From Symbiodinium natans (Eukaryota > Sar > Dinophyceae > Suessiales > Symbiodiniaceae): 64,000 nt of DNA. Location: the NCBI GenBank assembly GCA_905221605.1, contig CAJNDS010002580.1, positions 187,001 to 251,000 of the forward strand, written 5' to 3'. Below are positions 22,840-33,351 of the stretch, piece after piece. The notes beneath the pieces were generated by a model. The model made no database searches and was not told the origin of the DNA. It worked only from the letters and a program-made list of their open reading frames with translations. Within the stretch, counting starts at the first letter, position 1, and every line of letters starts with the position of its first letter. The position numbers and the translations under genes are program-made.

Positions 22840-23295
22840 TGGGGGGTGGGAGGGTGGGGGGTGGGGGTGGGGGGGCCGTCTGCTGGGAGGGGCTGCCTCT
22901 GGTCCTGGCGAACCGTCCGCTTGCGGACCCCGGTTTCCTAGGGGGGGTACCCATTTGAGGCAAAAAAAGGGGTCCGAAAAGTGGCTTTGGGTGTGGGGAG
23001 GATTTGGAGGGGGGTGCCTGTTCTGACAACCTATACACCTCCGGCCCGAGTCCTCGGCGGATTTGCCATTTGCTGCATGCTACACAAGGTCCAAGGCACA
23101 ACAATGGTGTGCGGCCGCATGCGGTTGAAACAAGAAGGATTCTCCAAACTCCCAGCTTGACAGGGCCTGGGCTTGCTGAGCCCTGGCCTTAGAAGTCCCT
23201 CCCCGGAGCCACCAGGTGTCGCAAGACGCACGCGATACGCAGTTTTGGGGGAGTTTAGCTCGTGCGCTATGGTGCACGATTAGGTCGCGACAGCA
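22840..23295. other. G-rich flank and short intergenic stretch
   Basis: No coding frame is supported before the ATG at 23296. Confidence 0.4.
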
Positions 23296-23478
23296 ATGTG
23301 TCGCGAATTCACAAAGCAGCTGAGAAGTATCGAGGACCATGGCCTGAAGCCATCTGAAGCTGAACAGTTTGCCATCGCAAGCCTCGTTAGGCCTGATACC
23401 TTGCTGTTGACCGAACCCGCAGGAATAGCGCGACAGCTGCTGGGTCGAAAGGCTGCAACCATTGAATTTATGAAGTGA
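23296..23478 (+). CDS. Short helical protein or exon, family uncertain
   Basis: ATG 23296 opens a 60-codon frame containing HGLKPSEAEQFAIASLVRPD and LLLTEPAGIARQLLGRKAA, ending at TGA 23476-23478. If a GT donor at 23475 is used with the CAG acceptor at 23516, the protein would instead end after KIWKPCLEE at TGA 23542-23544 (about 68 aa), but that intron would be only 42 nt. The pattern GL...EA..FAI..L.RP loosely recalls the helical core of the RNA polymerase Rpb4/RPC9 family. The resemblance is weak and I do not assign it. The frame has clear protein-like composition and may be one exon of a longer gene. Confidence 0.35.
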   Translation: MCREFTKQLRSIEDHGLKPSEAEQFAIASLVRPDTLLLTEPAGIARQLLGRKAATIEFMK

Positions 23479-23544
23479 AGTTGCTTGTAGTGGACGATCG
23501 AGAAAGCCACTTGCAGGATTTGGAAGCCGTGCCTAGAGGAGTGA

Positions 23545-25099
23545 TGCAGCGTGTCATCACCACGCGGCAGGACGGAGCGTGGGTGTTTACTTGGCTGCGT
23601 CTATGCTGTCAATTGAGAAAGACTGTGTATGTGTGTGCGTGCGCTTGAACTCGCAGCATCTGCTCTCACAGGAAAGATTTTATGGTTGTTTGTCGGGATC
23701 TCAAGACGTGTTAGCTTTGCTTTTTTCGCATTTGAAAGCACGTGCTCAATGTGCTCATCCCAAGAGATGCAGGTCGCTTCCGGTCAACTTGCTCTTCTTC
23801 CTCTTTTTTGTCATCGCGGTTGCTTCCCAAGATTGTTTGGCGAGGTAGGTCATATGTCTGTGCAACACGCAGCATAGCCGCGCGGCAGTTTTTGTTAAGA
23901 ATGTCCTGTCCCATGCAGCCTTGGCCCTGCAAAGGTTGCGATGCATGAGGACATCACCACCGTATATATGGTGGAGCCACATGCCAAGACATGCCAAGAC
24001 GTGTGACGACCAACGTAAGACGGACCCCGGAGAAACTTTAAGGACTTAAGACGCCGAGTTGCCTCATGGTGAGAGACGGTGAGACCCACGAAGGTCTGGA
24101 CTCCGGACATATCTCTCTGAGGGGTCCGATGATGTTAGCGACCTAGAAGGTCTTTGGACTTGGCTGGGCTCTCAGCAGTCGCGACCCAGTCATCGTGTTG
24201 CTCCCCTGACCATTCGGCTGACATGCAAAGGCTGGAGGGTGACTTGATGTTGGGGACACAGCTACTGCCAGTGATCTTTTACGTCGTTGACGGTTCGCAT
24301 GAAGCGACATCTGCAGGCCCAACTTATTTCTGCAGTCTGACACACTTGGTGTACCGTTGCCTGCTCAGGGCATTGTGTTGTGTGTAAGCAACCTGCACCT
24401 AGGGCCTCGGTGGGGCCCACTGAGGTACCAGAATAAATCCATGCGCGGCTCCAAGAGACACATTCGAACATCTTTGGTGTAGTGCCCATCGCCGTGGCGA
24501 TGCAGGTGGAGCCGAGTCCTGACCTACAATCAGGTGGTAGGCTCCCTTCTCAACCGTGCTTGTGTGCAAAGTGGTTCGAACCCGGAACGGTTATCGCAAC
24601 AGAACAGGATCCCTTGTGACAGGCCCCGTGGTACTGGAACAGCAGCGGAGTCAAAAGCACGGGCCTCGGAATGCAACACAGCCCATGCTTATCGGAGCAC
24701 TTCGGGTACAGAGGCCGAGAACTGGCACAGCTATAAAGAGAATGTCGAACCCTGCGCCGATTGCAAGCGATTGCAAGTTTCGAAAGCAACGTGGATTGAG
24801 GTCCCTCTGCGAAGATGGTGACGGAGTCTCTGGTGACATGTACCTTGCCCATGAGGGCTGTGCCTGAAACAGTACGTCTTGTAAATGCCTTGAATCAAGT
24901 ATGATCATTTTGGATTTCTAACTTGACCCAAGCGCAGAGACATCGCAACTCATTGTGTAATCGAAGTGTGCTACAAGTCACTACAGCCACAGAGGGCTCA
25001 AAAAGCTAGCAAGCGATGAAAGAAAAGTGTGCCAGGTACTGCTACAGTCAGAGATCGAGCTCGCGCGACTCCTTTGGTTCCAATCAGGCTGCGACCTAA
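23545..25099. other. Intergenic, no gene recognised
   Basis: About 1.5 kb of short frames on both strands. A GTTCGAACCC word at about 24573 resembles a tRNA T-loop, but the flanks do not form a tRNA. Confidence 0.35.
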
Positions 25100-25250
25100 T
25101 GCACAGAGACACACAGAGACATAAAGAGACACACAGACACACGCAGAGACATGCAGAGACAGACACACACACACACACACACGCACTCACAGACAGCGAT
25201 ACATCGAGATACATACAGACACACACACACACAGACGCACGGAGATACAG
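25100..25250. repeat. CAGAGACA/CA microsatellite
   Basis: Compound run of ACACAGAGAC and CACACA units, with CA runs at about 25163-25182 and 25218-25233. It produces meaningless Thr/His or Cys/Val frames. Confidence 0.95.
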
Positions 25251-27177
25251 GGTTCCGGTACCTGGACATGAAAGCAAGAACTGTCTGCCAAACGGGAATG
25301 GCCCCCTGCGCCAATGAACTGAGACGGTTCATACGCACGTACACAGAGCCGTCATAGAGAGCGACCTTGCAGAGCTACGGTTTGCAGCAAGCACATGGAC
25401 CGTTTTGGCTCACCTCAGTACAAGCAAACAGACAAGCGGGAACATTAGCACCGCTTTGCTTGCGCGAGATGTTCGGGTTGGGGTCGGGGGTGCGCATGTT
25501 GCTTCAACCATTACAGTAGCCGAGCCTACATTGCGCGTGACCTCATGGCAGATGCACATGCCATTGCATTATGTGCCTGAGGAAGGACGAGGTAGCGCTG
25601 CAATAGTTCCGTGCGTGTTGTCATGAACAAGCCACAGAAACTATGCAGCACCTTTGCATTTGCCCTTCAACTGCAAACACCATCGTAGTAGGAATAGAAA
25701 GCTTAAGTAGACACAGCTGCACCGAGTTCCGATCAGCAACACGCACGGTCAGCCGGTACTACCTGGTCGACGGTCACTCCATATTTGGACCACTGTGTCG
25801 ACGTTTGGGATAGTCGCTGACACACACGTGTGGATTGGCGAAGCATGTGAAGCAATCTGACCAATGGGGTTGCAGTTCCAGTCCCCACTCCTGTGATGGA
25901 GGGTCCAGTCCCCACTGCTACACATTTACGCTCATCCTAGGATGTAGAACGTATAGGCTCGGTAGCTGGCACCAGGTGGGGATCCGTGTTTGTCCTCTTG
26001 CAGGTGCAAAGTTTGACGTCCCAACATCCTTCCCTCTTGGCAGCATAGCTGCCCGTAGCCGGTTCCCGGTGCTGAAAAAGAATGTGCAAAGAAATGACCA
26101 CAAAACGGAAGCAGCCCTTTGCGCCTTCGAGCTAAGGCGGTCCGCACATACATAGACTCCAGGTCCAGACTTGAGTTGCCGAGCCTTGGCAGGGCACACA
26201 AGGCCACATTTGTAGTGCTAGTGTCAAAGTGGACGGGAAAACCAATTCCAAGGGGCGGACGTGGATACTTCGCCACCTTTCACCCCCAAATCCCAAGAGC
26301 ATTTCACTTCCAGAGCCTACATTTCAACATTTTGACTCCCTGACCTAAAACTTAAGCTTAGTCCTCCAGGCCAACAGGTGAAATGCATCACCGAAACCAG
26401 ACCTAGTATGCAGCATGCCTGCACAACATTGCAATAGTTGTGTGAATCTGAGCAACGTACATGTCATGTTGTTGTCGATTTCTGGGATTCCCGGCCGCTT
26501 GTGGAGGTGCTTCCGATTGCAACACCAGCGGTGGCTGACTATGCTGGAGGAACTGCGACGCAGCTAAGCTGCCCTGGAAGGGAGGGTTTTTGATTTTAGT
26601 GCAGGCTCTCGGGGCCTCGAGGCTCCTAAAGGTGGCCCAAACATGGTGCGCAGACCTGGTCCCGATGGACGTTTTTCCCAGGTTGGCAGAGAGAAGAGCC
26701 TACTATGTGACACACTCAGAAAGGGACTGATGCTGCGACGCTTCCATTACAAGTGTTGATGCTGAATCTTGCTGACAGCTTCAGCTTTAGCCTTCTTAGG
26801 ACTCTGCGTTCACCGTCGCATCATCCTCAAGAAGGACAGAATAGAGAATGAACATCATAATCATAATAATCAGAGCAATAGTAATTTTCGTAGTAATAAT
26901 AATGATAATATAGCCTTGGACATGCTTGCACAAGCCTTAGCAAATCTAACCCGCCAGGCTTGCCACCGACACTCGGCCAGAGTTCGACTTTCTGTCAGTA
27001 CCCCAGCACCTTATCGCCTTATGGATTTTGCAATTGGTTTCTTCGGGTGCGGTGCAGATGCTGAGTCGTGCTTCTTTGACGCATCACGAGTCAGGCTGCC
27101 GCGGAGTTTCCCAAAGGAGCTTGCCCATGAGACCAACCCAGTATGTAGGGCGGGGCAGTTGAGTTCCAAATTAAGAC
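25251..27177. other. Intergenic; one long low-complexity frame
   Basis: No gene is supported. A 167-codon + strand frame (26769-27272) includes an AT-rich trinucleotide-like stretch (CATAATAAT, 26850-26920) that translates as Asn-rich text, and it has no recognisable domain. Confidence 0.35.
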
Positions 27178-27436
27178 TGTCCTGGCTGGCAGGATACTTT
27201 CCAGGTTGCCATCTACCCGAATACGCCGTTTGCACTCGTTTCAGAGCATCTCGCCTACATCAAAAACCGTGAATGGCTGGATGCCGCGGGCTCAGCTGAG
27301 ATCATTCGATAATTCATCCCGCGCCAGACCTTGCAAGCTGAGCGCGGGTCTTTCCTGTATGTCAAAGTTATCTGCATCGTGGAGTACATGTGTTTCCAAT
27401 GTGTTTGGCACCGGCATTGCTGCTTTGTTGGTTTCT
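27178..27436 (+). pseudogene. Exon-like frame broken by one in-frame TAA
   Basis: In one frame the DNA reads FQVAIYPNTPFALVSEHLAY, IKNREWLDAAGSAEIIR, then TAA at 27310-27312, then FIPRQTLQAERGSFLYVKVI and CIVEYMCFQ. Both sides look like genuine globular protein in the same frame, so a single stop appears to interrupt a former coding exon. Alternatively two exons happen to share a frame. An AG|G acceptor precedes GTT at 27205. I do not recognise the family, and neighbouring exons were not found, which favours a decayed or retroposed fragment. Confidence 0.4.
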
Positions 27437-29548
27437 TTTCCTGTTCAACAAATTAGGGTTTAGGTTTGCGGTTTCGGATTGATGGTTGCGGGCTTTTGCT
27501 GTATGTTGAGGGTTCGGGCTTGACGGCTTTGTGGTTTCAGGGGTTCGGGGTTTGGGGGTTTTGGGTGTACGGTTTCGTTTCTTTCGTTCAATACTTTTCC
27601 CTTCCTTTCCGGAGAACAATCAAGACCAACCAAAATTAATAGGAAAGGCGTAGCCGACAGAATTATTCCGATCATCCCCACCCTACAGCGACATGATGTG
27701 GGATTCTCCTTCTCTGGGGGTGGGCACTAGGCAGGTCTCTCTGCCACCCTCCCACGAAAGGAGGTTTCATAGGCTTCCTTCGTGGGTTCTATTTTTCAGC
27801 AGATTCTCAACACTAGACACCTGCTCTTCCGCGTGGAAATTTGCACCCAACGGCTGCCTCCAAAAACCCCAGCTGATCCTCCAAAACGTAGAAACCTTAC
27901 TGCCAGACACTACTGAAAACTCCATCGGCTTGTCCGGGGCGGGCTTTCTGGTCGTGGGCATTCCAGGGATATTCGGCGGGATTCTCTGCGCTCTTCTCCT
28001 TTTACAAGCTGCAGAGACTGCCTTTGCAAAGCGTCAACTCGGGTACCTTAGTTGTTTCCTATTTCACCACCCTCGGTGTGGGGTTGCTAGGTTTTTCTAC
28101 GTCAACCATGGGACTCGGACTCTCTGTGGGCCTTCCCGATCAGGGGAGCCCCAGAGAGCCTGCAATCCCACCACCAGAAGAACGCACAGAAGTATCCCTG
28201 GAGTGCCCACCCCCAGAAATGCCCGCAGTCCCGGTGTCCTTGGAGTGCCATTTTTCAGAGAAGCCCGCAAAAAGAGTCTCGCCGAGTATCCCTGGAGTTG
28301 CGAACCCCAGACGAACCTCAGACAAGCCCGCAGATCCCGCAGAGCATCCCTGGAGTGATCACCCCAAGAGATTGCTGCAGGGGCGTTCATGAATGTCTGG
28401 AATAAGGCGAGCAGGTGACGGAGCAACAGCTGTTTGTCCAGACTCGATGCCTACGTGTGGCATGTTTTGGTCCAACTTCACTGAAAAGTCTTGTGAAGCT
28501 GCCCAAAGTGCCACCGAAGCAGCCGAGGTGCGAACAAAGCTGCTGAAAATCAATGCCATCCTGGTGAATGCTGAAGTTGGACGGTTACCCCGGCTCGTTC
28601 TCGACGGTTGAAGTGCCGCGCCCACTGGAGCATCGCATGCCATCTCGGAGGCCCCGATTGCAGAAGTTCTCCATTGAGTTGGTCGGGCCTTGAGACTGTT
28701 GTAGACGATGGTCATCCTCACATCCTCATGCTCACAACTCACAAGAGCATCCTCGAACTGTGCTGTAAGGCTTTAAGCCGCGGGGGAGGCTTCTTCAAGC
28801 AGGTCCGGCTAAGCCCCCGGTCAACACCTTGCGGCCATGACCATATTGGCGGCTAGAGTTTCATGAAGCAGTGTCATGCAGTCGTAGCAGCTTGTACTTC
28901 CAGCAGATGTTCAGCCTCTTCCCAGGTTCTTATTCTTGAGAGCTCAAGGGTGCTTGATGATAATTCCAGCTTTGGCCTCCTCATACTTCTCTCCTCCGCG
29001 GAATCATTTGGCTGCAGCTCAACCTGGAACGCTGAGGGTGAATACGCTCTTCCTCGAGACTTTCCCTGGCGTGGAAGACTCAGACGACAGATGTCTTGCA
29101 AGGATTGCTCGAAGGCGAAGGCAGCACTAGCGCATCACAGCACCAACCGCAGAGCCGAAGTAGCCCAGCAAGAGTTGCAGCAACAGCAGCCCACCATCGA
29201 GTAATCAACTGAGGCACACATGTGATATGGCCAAGATGCAGGTGTATGCCAAGTATGCGTGCGCACCATGTTAGAGACCAGCCTCTGACAAGAGCACTGC
29301 GCAGAGGCTTTGGGAGTCTTCACTCCCTATTCTTTATTTCGAATAGCACTTAGCATCGAGAGTAGGTGCAGCGTTGACATGCGGCTCGTGCTTTGTTTCT
29401 TTCTTTCGTTCTTTCTTTCATTCTTTCATTTGCTTAAAATCTCTTTCTCTCTCTGTATTCTGTCTCTGGCTCGCTCCCCAGAGCGAAGCGATCGGACAGA
29501 TCACGTCTGGCACAGGCACAGACGAATTTGTTACATGATGTGCTTCAG
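27437..29548 (+). other. Region upstream of the channel gene; possible 5' exons
   Basis: 27440-27560 is rich in GGGTTTAGG/GGGTTTTGGG words. 28460-28565 reads FTEKSCEAAQSATEAAEV plus RTKLLKINAILVNAE in a + strand frame with strong helical character. 28785-28815 reads SRGGGFFKQVRL, resembling the strand in polycystin extracellular domains (..F.RGG....). These may be 5' exons of the channel gene below, but junctions could not be fixed. Confidence 0.35.
28190..28360. repeat. Degenerate ~50-bp repeat with TCCCTGGAGT core
   Basis: The word TCCCTGGAGT (or TCCTTGGAGT) recurs about four times between 28194 and 28356. It is followed each time by C-rich text and AG(A)AAGCCCGCA-like words. Spacing varies between about 45 and 60 bp. 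Probably a decayed minisatellite; no coding role seen. Confidence 0.5.
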
Positions 29549-32500
29549 GTTGCGAGCATCGTGATGGACATTCTGTTCACTGTGTTCCTGGCGGGCTTCT
29601 TTCTGTGCAAAGCCAAGTTGCACAGCTCCGCAGAAAGCTTGAAGTCAATGATGACAAAGAATATTCTTAATTCGTTTCAGGACGTTGTTCTTCTCCGCTG
29701 TTTTCGCTGTGAGGTCTGAGTGCTACCAACTGGGAAAAGCCATCGCCAGGCGCCAGGCCAGACAATAAGTGCCACTTTCGGCTTAGGCTTAGAGGCTTGT
29801 GCTGTGCTAAGATGGACTTCAGAAACCTTAGTCCGAAATGACTGTGATTACTCCAGAATGTGGTTGCATTGCTATCACCTCAACGACACGCACATGTGCG
29901 CGCGCACACAGACACACACGTGCAACTACTTACTCGCAGGACGGTTCTGGTATCGTGCAGGGCATGGCACATTTTGAGATAGCATTGGTGTGGCTGTGGG
30001 TGCCAGAGCCTCTTACCCTGAAGTGTGAAGTGCGGCCTAGTGAGGCCTAGAGTTCAGGGCTGAAAGCAGCGGGTTTCTGAACATTTTGAAGTAGCAGTTG
30101 GACGCTGTCGGCCAGGGATGGAAGCACATCAAGAAAGGCTGGACCCTGCTGCAATGGCTCACCATTTGTCCTGACCTTATGGGAGGTCTCATGGCTGACG
30201 CTAGGAACCCATTTCTGCATGATTCTGCATGCATACTGAGTCGGTGGTGCCGCGGTGCTCATGGGCTACGGGTACGAGATGTTCCAACGTTTGCGCCCCA
30301 CTTCCACATATTTCCACATCAATTTTCGTGCTCCCGCCTGTCCGTCCACGTGTACAGCTAGATGTCAGCCATGTTGTGGCAGCTTAGGTGAAGGTGTTCT
30401 ATCAGCATACAAGACAGCTGTCGCGCTTGGACAGGAGGAGCTGATCCTTGCAAAGTACAGAGTTCCATGAATCCTGCCAGCTTTCAGAATGTTGCCTTTG
30501 TCATACCGAACCATCTGAAAGCAGCTGGTCTGAACCCCATTGACGCATTGGGGTCTGGGGTCTACGACTTGGGAAAGACATCTTCCCCAAGGGTTCCACG
30601 CAATGAACTCCGATTAACCGTATAGCAGGTGCTTAGACTGAAAGGGGCTATTGCCCAAGTATTCCCCATTGACATACCTGCGCCGGACATTTTAGTTCAA
30701 CTGCCAACCCCTCATCGTCAACCTTTCGTAAAACGCAAGTGTGGACTAGTGATGGGTTATTGAGGAGTAGCTGGCATAGCTTTTTCGCCGCGGCTTGACC
30801 CATCACCTGATCTCAAACCCATGTCTCAACCCGAACCCGAATCCCAAACCATCACGCAGCGTGCCGCTGCTTGAAGGACATGCCTGCAGACACGAGCACC
30901 AACGGCGTTGCGTTGCTCGACGAGGCGTGGCATGCAAGAGATGCAGCACGTATGGTCAGTTATCTAGCACATGGTCCATCATTCCTGGGGGAAGCTGGCG
31001 CCGTATGATGGCATGCCAAAGGAACCATAGGAGGGTAGGATCTGGGCCAAATGGTTCGCTGTCAGAACCAACTGATCAGAACCAATTTGAGCGGTTCCGA
31101 AGGTTGAAGAGATGAGTTGGTTTGTGGTCAACTTCCGTGTTGTCACCGGACTGCCATCTCCTCAGAGCGCTTTGCCTCTGTTGCGCCGGGATGGAAGGAG
31201 CGTCTAGGGCTATGCTTCTTGCGTGATTACCATGCTTTGCATGCGAGATGCTGAAGCCCGTTGCCCTCTGCTGATGGCAACTGTCTTCCAACATGATCGC
31301 GTTCTGTTTCACCAACATGTCCAGGTACTGCTTGCTTCTCATGGTGCGCTTCTTTACAGCCTTTGGAGCCCAGCCGCGACTGGCGGTGGTGACCAAAACT
31401 CTGGAGGCTTCCCGTGCTTTAGACAATTTTGAACATATCCAGCCGTACGGGAACCAAAGATCTGCAGAAGCTTGAGTAACTGGCCCCGAACTTCTTGCAC
31501 GGGCGACAAAGCTTGTAGCTGGCTTGAGACGTACCCCAGCAGAGCATTCCGATCCAGACATTCAGCTTTGGATTGTCGCAACATCTCCCGCTAGGTCAGT
31601 GCTTTCGACATTGTGCACTTCCTAGTAGTTCTGGCCCCAACTTGGCTGGCCGGAGCCTTGCGCATCAAGACAATCAAGTTCAAGATGACGGGCTGCGGGG
31701 CTCAATCCGTCTGTCGCCATCTGTTGCACCTGTTATCATTTGTCCAAGGCCTACGCCTTGTGTTGGGCCAAGCTTGATCATTTGAGAACAGTTGGGGCAT
31801 ACTTGCGCGACTGTACACAAGCTTCGGGCGCGGGCCAGCTTGAATCGGCTCAGGGCAGGGTGCTTCATCTTCGGCAGGAGGATGGAGGACAGACTCGTCG
31901 CCGTTGATATTCAATACTCATCAGTTCATGATGATTTCCTAGGAGTTTGCGACGCTGGACGCTTCGATTGGTTACTGCTTCAAGCTCATGATTGAAGGGG
32001 AGCACAGCTGGCTTGGATTCAACTACTTCTGGCAAGTCGCATGGGGAGCCAGAAGGTTGATAGCGCTGAACCGCCAGGTACGACTGGCCATACTATTCGG
32101 AGGAGTCGCGGTCCTACGAAGAATCTCCAAGATGCGAGCCAATGCGCGCATTCCGCTTTTGCACCTCTTTGGCATCTCCAAATCTCAGGAATTACTTCAC
32201 GACCATGTTCTGGGTGTGGACGTTCATGGTCTTGCTGAATGTGGTCATGTTAAACCTAGCCACAGCCTCAGAATGTTCATCGTTGGACTGCTCAAAGATC
32301 TCCTGCCGCAGTGCTTGCATGTGCTTTCCAGGTGCTGGCCATCATCTTGGATGTCTACGGCTCCATCCGGAGGGAGACCGGCAAAAGTGAGACAGCGTCC
32401 AACCCTCTGTGTATGCTGGCCACATCCGGACACAATTGCCGACCTCTAGACATGAACAGAGCTTGTGAGCTTCGACGAAGCTTGTCCTCCAAGGTGGCTC

Positions 32501-33351
32501 ACGCTTTGGCGAATGTTTCTGCAGCTCTGGTACCGGCGAGTGTGGGTGAAGAGCGCCACACTCCTGGAGGCGATGTCGGGGTATTTCTGGCGGTGTGGCG
32601 GTATGTGTGAGGAGTCGCAACTGCGAAATCGGGCCACATCGGGCCATGCCCCGGAAGGCTTTAGAAGAGCTGCCAGATGAGATTCGACGTGAGGATCTGG
32701 AGGAGCAGCTGCTTTGCTGGCTGTGTGATCTACGCGCTTGTCCCCTTCAAAGTGGGAAGCAAGCGGGTAGTTCTGCTTCGCAAGTCTTTCTTGGGGTTTG
32801 CCTTAACAGGGTGCGTCGTGGGCCCATGTGAAACCCATTTTTAGGTCAGAAGCTTTTTGGTTAACGCCTCGCTTTATCATCTCGCTTGTCGCTTGTGGCT
32901 TGTGGCTACTTCACGATGCTGTATCCTTACTCGCGTTGTGACCGTTTTTTTGGCCAAAATCTTCAGGCAACTGTCGAGGCGCAGAAGCCCTAGAGGGTCA
33001 CGGTGCCCTGCATTTTCAGGAGAAGTTCCCATCGATGTGCAACGTTTGCTCCTCAGCGCGTGCGGTGAACAGCTGTCCATTCTTGAATACCATTATGCAT
33101 CCCAAGTCCCCAAGGAGCAGCTCAAGGTCTTGTTCCAGGAGTGTCATTTCCAGGCTAGGTTTCAGAGATGCTGGCGCGCTCATGTTCTGTTCATGGTTAC
33201 GAAGTTCATGCTTGAGGGGGGATCCTGCTTTCTCTGGCAGGTCGCCATGGATGATCAAGCAGCCGCAGAGAGCAAGCGGTCAGCAACCCTGTCCACAGGA
33301 TTAATTTTCTCCTCTGCCGAGCTTGCCAAATTGCTTGAAACGGAGATGATT
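29549..33351 (+). CDS. Polycystin-like (PKD2/TRPP-type) cation channel
   Basis: Exon-sized + strand segments follow the order of a polycystin channel. S1-like VASIVMDILFTVFLAGFFLC (29549). A pre-S2 basic helix WKHIKKGWTLLQWLTI (30098). Linker helix TSTNGVALLDEAWHARDAAR (30895-30950). S4-type LLLMVRFFTAFGAQPRLAVV with TKTLEASRALDNFEH (31325). S5 end GCFIFGRRME (about 31860-31892). Pore helix EFATLDASIGYCFKLMIEGE (31943-32001). YDWPYYSEES (32078). S6 NYFTTMFWVWTFMVLLNVVM (32189-32258), continuing after a 73-nt GC-AG intron as VLAIILDVYGSIRRETGKSE (32332). Cytosolic helices follow (33020-33153 and from 33241). Fixed introns 32002-32077, 32259-32331 and 33154-33240 all have GC donors and consistent phase. 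The S6 ending LN..LAIILD.Y matches the LNMFLAII-type end known in polycystins. The product would be a membrane cation channel, possibly ciliary or calcium-conducting (inference). Start, stop and several middle exons are unresolved. Confidence 0.7.

Noticed and set aside
22578-23104. Poly-Gly and poly-Pro ORFs
   Set aside because: Translation of homopolymeric G/C; no real amino-acid signal.
24560-24600. GGTTCGAACCC word resembling a tRNA T-loop
   Set aside because: The upstream 60 nt do not give D-arm, anticodon and acceptor pairing. Similar GATTCGAACCCC (about 37998) and GTTCGAACCCC (about 47655) were rejected for the same reason.
25405-25425. CGTTTTGGCTCACC, similar to part of the spliced leader
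   Set aside because: Only a short central match with mismatches at the conserved 3' end (CAAG); within chance expectation for 64 kb.
26769-27272. 167-codon + strand ORF with Asn/His-rich stretch
   Set aside because: The Asn-rich part is an AAT/CAT-type low-complexity run, and a better coding frame (27178-27436) overlaps its end in a different frame.
27693-28358. 221-codon + strand ORF
   Set aside because: Much of it overlaps the degenerate TCCCTGGAGT repeat, and the rest has no recognisable domain or consistent junctions.
31076-31914. Minus-strand ORFs such as ..NALLGYVSSQLQALSPVQEV.. and ..KKRTMRSKQYLDMLVKQNA..
   Set aside because: They look protein-like, but they overlap + strand segments that match the S4 and neighbouring parts of a polycystin channel, and they need a frame change to be joined; treated as shadows.
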